From Pandoraea faecigallinarum (lineage in GTDB: Bacteria; Pseudomonadota; Gammaproteobacteria; Burkholderiales; Burkholderiaceae): DNA of 64,000 bases. The position numbers and the translations under genes were made by a program. The stretch covers positions 186,001 to 250,000 of the forward strand of contig NZ_CP011808.2 in NCBI RefSeq assembly GCF_001029105.3. The letters run 5' to 3'. Under the pieces are notes generated by a model that was given only the letters and a program-made list of their open reading frames with translations, was not told the DNA's origin and did no database searches. The first letter of the stretch is position 1, and the number at the start of each line of letters is the position of its first letter. This document shows, in pieces, positions 21,765 through 31,663 of this stretch.

Positions 21765-22640
21765 GACGGATGCCTCCGTGAGAGGAGCGGTGAGAGAGCG
21801 TTTTTCGAGGGTCGACAGTGCGCGCAACGTATCGGCTGACCAACTTGGAGGGTGCGATCGCCCGAGGCCGGGTAGCGTGCGCTCCGCGCACCGTGAAGCC
21901 GCACCAACGACAAGGTGGGGGGCCTCGGTTCGCCAGCGATGTCGGAGGCAACGACGCCTGACGCCGGCCACCTCGAACGGCGCGGCGGTCTCACCCGTCC
22001 CATGGACCGGCTCAACCACCGGGGCAACTGGGAGATTTTTACCACAGGCCGTGGCGTACGTCTTTCGAAAACATGTCGGGACGCCTGATCTTTGGCAGGG
22101 TGGGGCGCGAGCGACGGCGCCGCCGAGGGAGCCGCCCCCGCGCGTCGAGCGCAGGGCGACGACGCTCGCGGGTGGGCCGGCGCTCGCGCCTGCCCTCGCC
22201 ACGCAACTGTCGCGCGTAGCGCCTTGGCTTAGCGACAGTCGTCATCAGATGGGGACCATGATCAAAGGGCGTCGAGTGTCCGCGATGGACTGGCGTCGCT
22301 TCAGGTTGACGCTCGCGCGGCGCAGACAGCGCTCGTGTGGTGCCTCGACCGGTTGAATCCGCCCAACGACGCCGGCCACCCGACTACCATCGCGATTCCT
22401 AGGACTTCCGATGTCGAGCGCGAGGACTATTTCCCGCTTCGCGTGGCGCTCGGCCGCTTGACCAGGCAAGCGGCTAATAAAGCGACGGATCTGCTCATCG
22501 ACCAGATTCGTGCCATCTCGAATAAAAGGCTGCTGGGGGACAAGCCCATCACGACCCTGGGCACGAACCACATGTGCAGGGTCGAAGACGCGTTGCGCCT
22601 GCTTCTCAGCCTGTGAGAACAGCATTATGGGGATGTAGCG
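21765..22640. other. no recognised gene
   Basis: Frames on both strands (for example plus 22335-22616) have no recognisable domain or ribosome-binding site. About 20 bases at 22348 match one IS30 end plus its IS3 flank at 3267, hinting at a small transposon scar. The stretch looks like decayed DNA. Confidence 0.4.
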
Positions 22641-22801
22641 TGTTCGAGATGCGCGAGCATTTCGGGCCACGCTGGCGCTTGTCCTACGCTCAGCACGGCG
22701 AATTGTTGATCGTGATGCGGGGCGGCGGTGACAAGTGCATCCAGCAGACCAAAATTTGGCGAGCCATGGCGTGGGCGAAATCCCCGGAGGGTGGTCGGTG
22801 A
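22641..22801 (+). pseudogene. HigB/RelE-type toxin, C-terminal remnant
   Basis: The frame reads FEMREHFGPRWRLSYAQHGE, LLIVMRGGGDKCIQQTKIWR and AMAWAKSP before TGA 22801. This is the C-terminal half of addiction-module killer proteins, typically ELRI..GPGYRVYF followed by LL.GGDKS.Q..DI.RA. The N-terminal half is absent. Confidence 0.65.
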
Positions 22802-22962
22802 CCAAGAGAATGACGGTTTCCGAACTCTCCGAGTTCGATGCGCTCGGCGATCGGAACGGCGAAGCGGAAGTGGCAGCGTACCTGAGCACGGTTCTTGAAG
22901 GGAACGACCCGGCAGGCAGTGGTCCAGCTAATACAGGTAAGGCGTGTGCAGACAGACGCTGA
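22798..22962 (+). pseudogene. cognate antitoxin, N-terminal remnant
   Basis: The start (GTG 22798, or ATG 22813) overlaps the toxin stop, as is usual for these pairs. The product reads SELSEFDALGDRNGEAEVAA and YLSTVLEGNDPA, matching the N-terminus of HigA-like addiction-module antidotes (AxYLxxxLEEGDPA). The helix-turn-helix domain that should follow is missing and the frame ends at 22962. Confidence 0.6.
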
Positions 22963-22975
22963 AACACCTTCCCGA

Positions 22976-25339
22976 TTAACCGCCGAAAACCTTGTCCATG
23001 TCGGCCGCGCGCCGGCGCTTTTCCGGATGCAGGTACTTTGAGGTGGTGGCAATGCTGGCGTGCCCCATCAGCTTTTGCACGACTTCGAGTGCCGCGCCGT
23101 GTTCGAGCGCGTGCGTGCCAAAGGTGTGGCGCAGCCAGTGCGGTGTGGCGCGCGCTAAAGTGCTGGCCGCTTGCGCCGATTCCCCGCCGAGCGCCTGCGC
23201 GGCTCTCCGGTAGCCGCTCGCGATGACCTGACGCAAGGCGCCGGGCGTGAGCGGTGCGTGCAGCGACATGCGACGCTTCGCTGGATTTTCTGCTGTCGTT
23301 TCCTGTGCTTCCTTTGCCATCGGCCCGCCTTCTGCTGCACTGGCGGTGACCGGTGTGCGCGACGCAGGCACCTGCGGCAGACGCCCGATCAGTGCCACCC
23401 GGGCCAACGCCGGATCGGCCACGATCTGCCGTAGCGTGCTGCCCGGCGCGGCAGCAATGCCTCGCCCGTTCAGGTGCGCCTCGATGCGCCGCACGAGCGA
23501 TCCGGCCAGCTCGACCTCACGACGTCTGCGGCCCTTGCCCAGGACGGACAGGCTCCAAAGCACCGTACCCCCGCGGCCACCGCTGTCGCCGCTGCCACCG
23601 TCATTGGTCAGCACCGTGCAGCGCAGATCGCCGACGGTGGCGCGCGCCAACTCCGCGAGCCGCAGCCCGGTGGTGCGCGCGAGTTGCAGCGCAAACAGCG
23701 TGCGCTCGGCCGACGCATTGTGAATGGCCCGTGGGCGCCAGTACGTCTCGAGCGCGTCCCACACCTTATCGGTGAGCACCCGCTCGACGTGCAGCGTGTC
23801 AAAGACATCGCTGCGCGGCCTCGCCATCAGCGCAAACGGGTTAAAGCGCAGGTACTGCGCCGCGCACAGCCACGAACACATGCGCCTTAATACCGTCATC
23901 GACAGACGCACGCTCGGCTCATCGAGCGGCTTGGAAAACGGCCGCCAGGCGGCCGTGAAGCGGGCAGTACCGCGCGGCGCAATCCAGTGTGCAGGCGGTG
24001 CCGCGAGAAAGGCACGATACGCGGTGCAGTCTTCCACGGTCATCGCGGCCAGTGGCCGGTAGCGCACGAACGCCAGCCAGTTCAGCAACCGCTCGGCGTG
24101 CTGTCGGTAGGACTGGACGGTCGTCGGACTCAGCCCCGCCGCCATCGCGGCCAGCCACGCTTTGACCGCCTCGACGTCGTTGCCCGCGCGGGTCGGTCGC
24201 TTGATTGCTATCGCGTCGACCGAGGGCGCCGAGGCACGGATCGGCACCCTTGCGTCCGTCCTCGCGGTGCCGTCGATGCCATCCATGCCGTCGGCAACGA
24301 TCTGCCGCTCAGGCCAGGGCGATGCGGCCTGCGCGCTCGTGGACTCACCGCTTGTGGGGTGCGCGCGGGCAAAATCAGGCCACACCAGCCACTCCAGCGG
24401 TGCTACGCCATCGACTGGCTGGCGTGCGGCGCACCGTGCTTCGTGGGTCAACTGGCGACGCGGCGTGAGCGCATACGCCGGCAGTGTGCGCTTCAGAGCA
24501 TCAGCGTGATCCGCGAGCCATTGCTGCAGACGCTTTGCGCCGGTCTCGCCCAGGCCGCGCACGCGCGTGTACCAGCGTGGGCCGCGTTGGGTGATGATGT
24601 CGAACAGATCGGCCAGATCGACGATGCCGGCGTGCTCAAGGCGACGCGCGAGCACCGGATGGAACCAGCCCGCGCAGTGGTGGTGCTGGGCGGGTTCGAC
24701 CGCCAGCAGGGTCTGCAGCGCACGCAATGCGGCAACTTGGCGTCGGCGCAGGCGCTCATTGCGCTCGGCACGCCGGTCCGGTATGGCCTCGGGGTAATGC
24801 TCGGCAAACAGCTCGAGCAGTTCGCGCTGACTGTAGAAGCCATCCGGGTCGTGCGCTTCGGCGAACTCTTCGAGGCTCGGTCGGCGCGCGCTCACCGCCT
24901 GCGGCATTGTCGTTGCCGTTGCCGAGCCGCCGCTCGCGGGGGCAGCCGTCTCCAGCACAAGCTGCTCGGGTGCGATCGCCAGCAACCGAGCGGCACGGTA
25001 GTCCTGCGCGCGCCGCGCGCCGGCGACCAGGCGCTCCTGAATCCATAGCAGCGTCGAGCGCGCCATGCGCAGATCAAAGCCGGTCTCGAGATACTGGTCG
25101 GCGAGCTTGTCGAGCGGCAAACGTTCCAGGTAGCCGCGGAAGAACGCGAAGTGATCAATCCCCAGATATTCACGACGCTCCCACTCGGCGCGCGTCGGTG
25201 CCCTGCCCCGCACCGCCCGCGACACGCGCTCGCTGTCCGGCGCCGTGGCCGCTGACGCCGGCACTGCACGCGACTCCACATCGGTGACGTCGGCTACCGC
25301 CGGGTTGTCGTGGTGCTTCCCGCCTGCGGGCTGCGTCAT
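22976..25339 (-). CDS. large tyrosine site-specific integrase
   Basis: ATG 25339 starts a 787-residue protein. The N-terminal 300 residues (REYLGIDHFAFFRGYLERLP and GLGETGAKRLQQWLADHAD) resemble the DUF3701-type domain that I recall from Burkholderia phage-type integrases. A SAM-like core-binding domain (VKAWLAAMAAGLSPTTVQSY) follows. The catalytic domain has the arginine in ARTTGLRLAELARATV, then HWLRHTFGTHALEHG and LMGHASIATTSKYLH, giving R, H-x-x-R, H and the tyrosine nucleophile. It is about twice the length of ordinary integrases. It is intact although surrounded by decayed genes. A recombination site was not identified. Confidence 0.85.
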   Translation of the reverse strand: MTQPAGGKHHDNPAVADVTDVESRAVPASAATAPDSERVSRAVRGRAPTRAEWERREYLGIDHFAFFRGYLERLPLDKLADQYLETGFDLRMARSTLLWIQERLVAGARRAQDYRAARLLAIAPEQLVLETAAPASGGSATATTMPQAVSARRPSLEEFAEAHDPDGFYSQRELLELFAEHYPEAIPDRRAERNERLRRRQVAALRALQTLLAVEPAQHHHCAGWFHPVLARRLEHAGIVDLADLFDIITQRGPRWYTRVRGLGETGAKRLQQWLADHADALKRTLPAYALTPRRQLTHEARCAARQPVDGVAPLEWLVWPDFARAHPTSGESTSAQAASPWPERQIVADGMDGIDGTARTDARVPIRASAPSVDAIAIKRPTRAGNDVEAVKAWLAAMAAGLSPTTVQSYRQHAERLLNWLAFVRYRPLAAMTVEDCTAYRAFLAAPPAHWIAPRGTARFTAAWRPFSKPLDEPSVRLSMTVLRRMCSWLCAAQYLRFNPFALMARPRSDVFDTLHVERVLTDKVWDALETYWRPRAIHNASAERTLFALQLARTTGLRLAELARATVGDLRCTVLTNDGGSGDSGGRGGTVLWSLSVLGKGRRRREVELAGSLVRRIEAHLNGRGIAAAPGSTLRQIVADPALARVALIGRLPQVPASRTPVTASAAEGGPMAKEAQETTAENPAKRRMSLHAPLTPGALRQVIASGYRRAAQALGGESAQAASTLARATPHWLRHTFGTHALEHGAALEVVQKLMGHASIATTSKYLHPEKRRRAADMDKVFGG

Positions 25340-25691
25340 GGTGTGTTGGCAAAGCGCATGGCTTCGTTAAGTGATTGATCTGCCGGGATTTTACGACAGA
25401 GGTAAAGCAAAACGCCAGAGTAAAATCAGAAAAATCACGCTATAGAGTATTGGGGTAATGTGGATAGATGGTTGAGAACGGTTCTTATCCGTGAAGCCCC
25501 TCGCCGGCCGCACGGGCGGGGCGGGGGAGCCGCGGCTGCGCGGTCCTCTGACTGGTCCTCACGCATGACATCAGGTCTTGGCCCGAGTCCAGTCAGCGCG
25601 GCGTCTGGTAATGTCAGGCGAATACGCGGTGCAGCGCGGCCGTTCGGCACCCGCACACTCCTCCACGAAACGTTCACGGACCTTCCTTTTT
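25340..25691. other. intergenic region between divergent genes
   Basis: No gene is supported. The part 25380-25470 is AT-rich and may hold the integrase promoter. The remainder leads to the start at 25692. No repeat or clear operator was seen. Confidence 0.4.
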
Positions 25692-27291
25692 ATGCTTAAC
25701 CCCGTCTCCGGCCCCAGCACTCAACTTCCCGGCATCGGTCAGAACGCGCCAACTCATGACGCCACGCCCCGCGTGCCGGACAACCTGAATTTCAATGATG
25801 CCCAGGCCGTGCACGACGCGCTTCTGCGACCAGACCTTTGACGGTCAGGATCCTGCCGGGGTGCGGCGTGCCGTCGGCACCTTGATGCTGTACCGATGCG
25901 CCGCCGAACGGCACGCGAACCGTTTCACGATTCCGGACACCTACGTGGACGCAATGGAAATGCTGGCGGCACGCCTCTCGCCGACGAGCAAAGACGAACT
26001 GCGGCAAACCCTGGAGGCCAGCACGGGCAACAACGCGTTTTCCGAATATCTTGCGGCCGACCGGTTTCGTCTGGCCGGCCAAGTGTGGCTCGCGCAAGGT
26101 GGCGCGGACTACGCCTCGCAGGCATTCGAATCGGCCGCAGACGCCTGGGCGACGGCCGCCCAAGCCTTCCTGCTGGCCAATGATGCCGGGATGGCCGCCC
26201 ACAGCTACGTGAAGGCCGCAGAAGCTCAGACGCGGCAGGGCGGGTACCGTCGGGTGGCGGAGCTCTATCAGAGCGCCGAAAACGCCTATAGGAAAGCCGG
26301 CCTGCTCGAGCGGGCCGCCGAGAGCTGCACGGCGGCCGCGGTCGCCTACAGGGCGGCGCCGCAGTCCGAGGAGGTGCACCCCGGCGAGGTGCAGGCCGCC
26401 TGGCAGCGGGCTGCCGACGCTTGGCGGGACGCCGCGTTTGCCAACCCGCAGAGCCTGTCGGGCGCCCACGCCTTGTACAAAGCAGCGGACGCCCTTATGG
26501 AGGCGGGCCAGCCCGGCAAGGCGGGAGACGAGTACTTCCTGGCGGCGAATCGCTACGGGCACACAGGCCAGCCAGAGGCGCAGGCACGAGCCGCGCTGGC
26601 GGCCGCAGACGCCCGCAGGCAGGCAGGTTGGCTCGAGGGAGCCGCCGCAGCCTGCCTGGTGGCCGCGCGAGTCTTTGCCCAGATGGGGCAGCACGAACCG
26701 GCCGCCCACGCCTATATGCAGATGGCAGACCTCTGGACGCGGTTGGGTGAGGGTGGGAACGTGCCGGCGGTACAGGGCTACGAGAACGCCGCAGACGCCT
26801 ACACACGGGCAGGTCTGCCTGCCCAGGCCGCCCATGCCCGTCGCAAGGCGGCAGATATCTACGAGAGGGTCGCGAATGCCCACGTGCAGGCAGGGAACGT
26901 TAGGGCCGCCGCAGTCGCCTGGCACAAGGCGGCAGCCGCTTGGAAGAGCGTCGCAGCGGCCCACTTGGCGGCGGGGCAGCACAAGGAAGCCGACGACGCC
27001 TCGTGCAAGGCCGCAGAGGCCGAGCAGCGGCGTGCCGACGCAGCAGATCTCTGGCTGGCCGAAGCGCTTGCGAAGGCCAAAGGCAACACGCACCTGGCTT
27101 GGCACGAGGAGGCCGCTGCCGCCTGGTCGGAGGTCGCAACATCCTACGCGCTGGTGGGGGAGCACCCGTCGGCCGCAGCAGCCTGGCGCAAGACCGCAGA
27201 AGCCCGCCAGGCGGCGGGGCACGACCCGATAAAAACCCAGGAGGCCATCGACAACGCGTATGAGCAGGAGAATTTGTCAGGTAGCGCCTGA
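25692..27291 (+). pseudogene. TPR/SNAP-like helical-repeat protein with frameshifted N-terminus
   Basis: ATG 25692 gives MLNPVSGPSTQLPGIGQNAP, polar and rich in S, T, P and Q, ending at TGA 25841. The main frame continues from about 25840 to 27291. Losing one T in CTTTGACGG at 25838-25846 would fuse them into about 530 residues. The body consists of 35-40 residue helical repeats (AAHSYVKAAEAQTRQG, AAAAWKSVAAAHLAAGQHKE, AAAAWSEVATSYALVGEHPS) similar to TPR or alpha-SNAP folds, which bind other proteins. The N-terminus resembles type III secretion leaders in composition only. A shortened protein from an internal start is an alternative. Confidence 0.6.
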
Positions 27292-27370
27292 GGAGGGAGC
27301 ATGCGGCAAACCGTCGAATCAACGTCACCGATGCCGTCCCACTTCGGTGGAGTGCGCTGACAATACCGCC

Positions 27371-28948
27371 ATGGCTAATGACCGAGTCGGAAACAACGCG
27401 CTGCGCCCATCGGCGCAGACCCAATACCTCGCATCCGTGTCACCGGACCAAGTCGTTATTAATTCAGCGCTTAAACGCTCACTGCGCGGTTTTCTGGACA
27501 CCATTCCGGGTTTCATGAGCGATTTCGATGCGATCGACGGCAGTTCTGCAGGTCGTGCCGCATTGCGCAACTGTCAGAACCACATCACGCGCGTGAAAGA
27601 GATGTGGAAAGACGGGCCAGTGGAGCGCCAGGAGATCCTTTCCACGCTAGCTGAAGCGGCGCAACTATTAGATGAAACGAAACAGGAAGTCATCGAAAAA
27701 ATACCCGAGCTGAAGCCGGGCCGTGCGGAAGAGGTGCTCGCGCGTTATGGCGCATTATTAGGGTTTATCGCCTGTATGGCGATCTGCATCGCGGCACCAT
27801 TTTTGGCGCCGACCGCGGGGGCGATAGCGGGGGCAGACTTTTGCGGGGGGATGCTCTTTTTCGCAAGCCTCATAGGGCACGCCTGCGCGCTAGCTCCCGA
27901 AGAGGCGCGCAAAAACCTTGTTGACACATTCGCGCCCCAGTTGGAAAAGGTCAGAGCGGCGGCGGTTCGCGCGGAGAGCGCCTATACCATTGAATACATC
28001 AAGGCGCGTGTGTCTAGGGTTGCAGCAGCGCACTATGAGGCGTCACTGGCTGCACCGCTGGGCGACCCTGCCAGTGACGCGTCGCGCGGCACGGAGTCGT
28101 TGCCTCAGTGGCGCGTGACGGCGGATGCCGAGAAAAGTCGACTTTGCTTGATTCTGTTGGGGATCCAGACCGGTGCGATATCGATCCCTGCCGCGCAAGG
28201 GCGCGAGCTGCTGTGCAAACTGCTTGACGCGGAAGCGCTCGCTCAGCAGCAAGGCTTGGAAACTGACTTCCAAAAAAACGAAGCAATTCGGAAGGACTTC
28301 CTCAGACTGTTAGACTTCTTGAAGTATCGCCCCCCCGTCATGCAGTTGATCCGGGAGGGGGACGCAGGTGAAAACGGAATTTGGGCGCAGGGCTCGGAGT
28401 TCGAGCGCCTCCTACGAGAGCATGACGAGGTGATCATCGATGTCGGTGAGCAGCCCGCCTCGACGCAAGACCGGATACGCCGTGACACCGGACATGCGAA
28501 GGCGCGGCTTGGCTTGCCCGTCGGCACGGCAGGACGCACACGGGACATAGAAACAGCAGCAAACGATCGCGTCCGGAAGAAGGCTGACACGCGCGTTCGC
28601 ACCCCCCAGTTCGTCGTCGAGAACCATTCCGAGACGAGGGTGACAATTCTCGGAAAAGACGCGAAACCTCAAGACTACTTCGAATCGATCTGGGAAAAGA
28701 TTGGCGAGTGGTTCGCCGTGGACGACCAGGACTCTGCCAGGGAGACGCTGGGCTGCGTCGTGAGCGAAAGAACGACCATCAACGACAAGCTGTCCAGCCT
28801 TGAACTCCTGAGGCATTTGGCCAAGGCAGAATACAAAGCGAATTTTGAATCTGAGTTTGACGACGACACCGTCTCGCTCGCCACCGAGGGCGTCTTTACG
28901 ATGACCCTGAATCGACGCACTAGGGCCATCGAATTCCAACCGACCTGA
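27371..28948 (+). CDS. effector-like protein of unknown function, intact paralogue
   Basis: ATG 27371 (MANDRVGNNALRPSAQTQYL) is chosen because the broken paralogue at 7517 starts at the equivalent codon. The 525-residue product has a polar N-terminus, a helical region (ALRNCQNHITRVKEMW), a hydrophobic hairpin at about residues 130-180 (LLGFIACMAICIAAPFLAPT, GMLFFASLIGHACAL), a conserved helical domain (AESAYTIEYIKARVSRVAAA) and an acidic C-terminal domain (IWEKIGEWFAVDDQDSARET). There is no signal peptide. It lies about 80 bp after the helical-repeat gene. The hydrophobic hairpin could mean membrane insertion, but no enzymatic motif is seen. Candidate secreted effector by inference only. Confidence 0.6.
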   Translation: MANDRVGNNALRPSAQTQYLASVSPDQVVINSALKRSLRGFLDTIPGFMSDFDAIDGSSAGRAALRNCQNHITRVKEMWKDGPVERQEILSTLAEAAQLLDETKQEVIEKIPELKPGRAEEVLARYGALLGFIACMAICIAAPFLAPTAGAIAGADFCGGMLFFASLIGHACALAPEEARKNLVDTFAPQLEKVRAAAVRAESAYTIEYIKARVSRVAAAHYEASLAAPLGDPASDASRGTESLPQWRVTADAEKSRLCLILLGIQTGAISIPAAQGRELLCKLLDAEALAQQQGLETDFQKNEAIRKDFLRLLDFLKYRPPVMQLIREGDAGENGIWAQGSEFERLLREHDEVIIDVGEQPASTQDRIRRDTGHAKARLGLPVGTAGRTRDIETAANDRVRKKADTRVRTPQFVVENHSETRVTILGKDAKPQDYFESIWEKIGEWFAVDDQDSARETLGCVVSERTTINDKLSSLELLRHLAKAEYKANFESEFDDDTVSLATEGVFTMTLNRRTRAIEFQPT

Positions 28949-29191
28949 TGTTTCCCCTGCGTATTTCAGTGATGGTGATCAGCTGTTTCGGCGAACGTGC
29001 TCAGTCTGGAGGGTGGTGTTGCACAACTTAGGAGTTATGCAACGCGTGGCGATTCACCTAGCCACGGGCCAGTGTGGGGAAGCGAAGCCATTCAATCGCC
29101 CGCTTTACCCGCGTTGGTTACTTTCCACGTCTGGAAAGCTTTATCCCGTTTCATGTGTTGGATGAGTACGTGCTCGATGATGAAATCGAGT
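28949..29191. other. probable transposon remnant, unassigned
   Basis: A plus-strand frame at 29074 reads RFTRVGYFPRLESFIPFHVL and DEYVLDDEIE before it runs into the IS66 end at 29192. It looks like the start of a transposase or host gene cut by the IS66, but no family could be named. Confidence 0.35.
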
Positions 29192-29216
29192 GTAAGCGCT
29201 CAAATAACGACGCCCC

Positions 29217-30318
29217 TCAAGGTTCGGTCAGAGCAGGCATACTCCGTGGGGTAAGCGCTGCGTAGTCATCAGCCGTGGTAGCGAGCGGCAACGTCTTGAA
29301 TAGCCAGACCAGGTATCGATACGGTTCGATACCGTTTGCCTTACAGGTCTCAACGAGTGAGTACAGGTTCGCGCTGGCTTGAGCGCCAGCAACGGTATCC
29401 GCGAACAGCCAGCCCTTGCGTCCGATGACAAACGGGCGGATGGCGTTTTCGCAGAGATTATTCGAAATCGGCCAGGCGCCGTTCTCTACGTAACGAACCA
29501 GTTTGGGCCACTGTCCCTGCATGTACTGCAAGGCTCGTCCAAGCTGACTCGATGGCACAACGCCGGGCAGGTGCTCGGTAAGCATTTGCTCGAGCACAGC
29601 GAGTACGCGAGCGCTGTAGCGGGAGCGCAGGCGTTGACGTCGCTCGCAGGCCCATGTTGTGCTGCGGGCCTCTGCAGCAAACAGCTTGGCGATCATCGCA
29701 ACGAAACGCGTGGCCAACAAGTCTGGTGTGCGGGAGGCTTTCGGCACTGACTCTTCAGCCTTGATAAAGCCTCGGCGCACGTGCGCCCAGCATCCGAGAT
29801 GCACGAGTTGATGCTCACGCGCAATGCCGTTGTAAAGTTCGTACCCATCAGACATCAGCGCAGCGCCGGTCCGCACACTAGCATAGAGTCGCTGCGCGTG
29901 CTGAGTACCCCGCCCCGGCGAGTACGAAAACATTCGCACGGGTGGGCCCGAGCCGTTGACCTGCGCCCAGAGATAACTCTTTGCCTGTGGTCGTCGGCCG
30001 GCTTCCTTTAGCACCTGAAACGTCGTTTCGTCCCCATATATCAAGTCTGACTCGAGCAATGTGTCGCGCATTAAATTGATCACGGGCTGCACAGCCAGAC
30101 CCACGCGCACGACACTGGCGGCGAGCGTATTCGACGAGATATCGCCGCCGAAGCGGCGCAGCAGCGTGGCCTGCCGATACAGCGGCATGCCGTACTGGTA
30201 CTTGCCGGTGATGATCCAGGCGAGCGCCGATTCGGTAAGCAGCCCGCGCGGGATAATCCGCGTCGGTGCTGGCGTGACCTTGACGCCGAGATCGCAGCAT
30301 GGGCAGGCGTATTTGACG
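29217..30318 (-). pseudogene. tnpC: outer IS66 TnpC, C-terminal part
   Basis: Downstream portion of the transposase cut by the inner IS66. It begins at the VKYACPCCDLGVKV zinc-ribbon region and includes the catalytic blocks IYGDETTFQVLKEAG, ALMSDGYELYNGIA and NNLCENAIRPFVIG, ending YAALTPRSMPALTEP. The N-terminal part is at 35926-36401. The 8-bp atttgacg is present on both sides of the insertion. Confidence 0.9.
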
Positions 30319-30427
30319 GTAAGCGGTCCGGTAACGACGTCTACCCAAGGTCCTGGTGATGGAGGAGCATAGGTGTCCACCTACGGATGAAATACACAAG
30401 CCCCCCACGCCGTACTTCGCTCGTTCG

Positions 30428-31663
30428 CTATGTCCGCGCTTCCGGCCACCGTATCGGCGCGCTGTCTGATTTGGGGCGCGACTGCTTCCACCGGTTAAAC
30501 AGTCTTTGATAGGTTCGCTCAGACTGCTCAGCCACGGCTCGCTCTTGCTGACGGACACTCTTCAGACTGTAGGCGGCAGCCGAGCCTTTTCGCGAGCCAT
30601 GCTGCGCCGGCATTCCAGCCTGCAGTTCCAGCGCACGTAACTTGTGTGCGGTCAACGCGGGACGGTCCCACGCGAACGGCTCGTCGCGTGTCAGCACATA
30701 CCATACGATCACTGCGAGTTTGCGAGCGGTCGCGACGACGGCGATTTGCTGGCCGCGGCGATCGCGCACGCGTAGGAAGAAGGCGCGCAGCGGCCCAGGC
30801 GCCTGCGTGGCGCCCCAGGCAGCCTCGACCAGCATCGCCCGTGCGTAAGAGCGCCCGCGCTTGGTGATGTGGCCGTGCCTGGCCGGTGTCGGGCCGGACT
30901 GATAGACCGACGGATTGAGCCCGAAGTAGCTCACCAGCTTCTCCGGATTCGGAAACCGCTCGATGTCGCCAATGGCAGATAGCAGCCCGATCGCTACCGT
31001 GGTGTTGACGCCGGTGATCGTCAGCATCACGCGCAATCGCGCGTCGTCGATGGTCGCTTGCGCGAGTGCTTGCTCCACCTCGCTCAGATCCTCACCGAGG
31101 CGGTCCAGTTCGCGCAGCCGCTGCTCAACACCGAGTCGCTCGTCCAACGGAAGCGGTTGAACGCCGAGCCAGGCACGCCCCTTCTTGCCAAACAGATCGG
31201 TGGCGGGGCATCGCTCGATCAGATGCGCGGCCAGAACCGCATGAATCTCGTTCTTCAGCCGCGTGCGCTGCCGCACCAGCTGTGAACGACGCGAGATCTG
31301 TCGACGCAACGCCAGCGTGTGCTCGTCCGGCATCCATACTTCCGGCAGAAAGCCGCTTGCATACAGCTGTGCCAGTACGGCTGCATCGATCTTGTCCGTC
31401 TTGACGCGAGCCTCCGCGATCAGCCGAACTTGCAGCGGATTGGCAATCGCCACGCGCGCGACGTGCCGACGAAGCACGTTGACGATGGCGGCAGTGTTGC
31501 CGGTTGCTTCGAGCACCACATGATCGGTGGCGCGCAGCTTCTCGGCAAAACGCTCCAGTTCGTCGCGTCGCAACCCGGTGCGGCCGCCTGCATGAAGCGT
31601 GCCATCCTCCAGGTACGCGATCTCGGCCACTGAGCGCGAGACATCAAACCCCACGATTCGCAT
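30428..31663 (-). CDS. IS110-family transposase (DEDD)
   Basis: ATG 31663 gives a 411-residue protein: RuvC-like N-terminus with the first acidic residue in MRIVGFDVSRSVAEIAYL, then VVLEATGNTAAIVNV and the DKIDAAVLAQL block. The C-terminal transposase_20 region follows (MLTITGVNTTVAIGLLSAIG, LVSYFGLNPSVYQSGP, HGHITKRGRSYARAMLVEAA). The catalytic serine region is present. The protein is intact, although an IS3 lies in its upstream region. Confidence 0.92.
   Translation of the reverse strand: MRIVGFDVSRSVAEIAYLEDGTLHAGGRTGLRRDELERFAEKLRATDHVVLEATGNTAAIVNVLRRHVARVAIANPLQVRLIAEARVKTDKIDAAVLAQLYASGFLPEVWMPDEHTLALRRQISRRSQLVRQRTRLKNEIHAVLAAHLIERCPATDLFGKKGRAWLGVQPLPLDERLGVEQRLRELDRLGEDLSEVEQALAQATIDDARLRVMLTITGVNTTVAIGLLSAIGDIERFPNPEKLVSYFGLNPSVYQSGPTPARHGHITKRGRSYARAMLVEAAWGATQAPGPLRAFFLRVRDRRGQQIAVVATARKLAVIVWYVLTRDEPFAWDRPALTAHKLRALELQAGMPAQHGSRKGSAAAYSLKSVRQQERAVAEQSERTYQRLFNRWKQSRPKSDSAPIRWPEART

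Noticed and set aside
22347..22368. A second IS30 end
   Set aside because: About 20 bases match the IS30 end and its flank at 3267-3286, but there is no adjoining IS30 sequence. It could be a scar or chance; not annotated as an element.
25540..25691. Type III regulon promoter element (PIP or hrpII box, TTCG-N16-TTCG) before the helical-repeat gene
   Set aside because: Scanned by eye; TTCG motifs occur but not with the required spacing. No box is claimed.
25792..27222. A 476-codon open frame antisense to the helical-repeat gene, and 250-codon frames antisense to IS1111
   Set aside because: They are GC-rich shadow frames: low-complexity composition, no start signal, no family resemblance, and exact overlap with well-supported genes.
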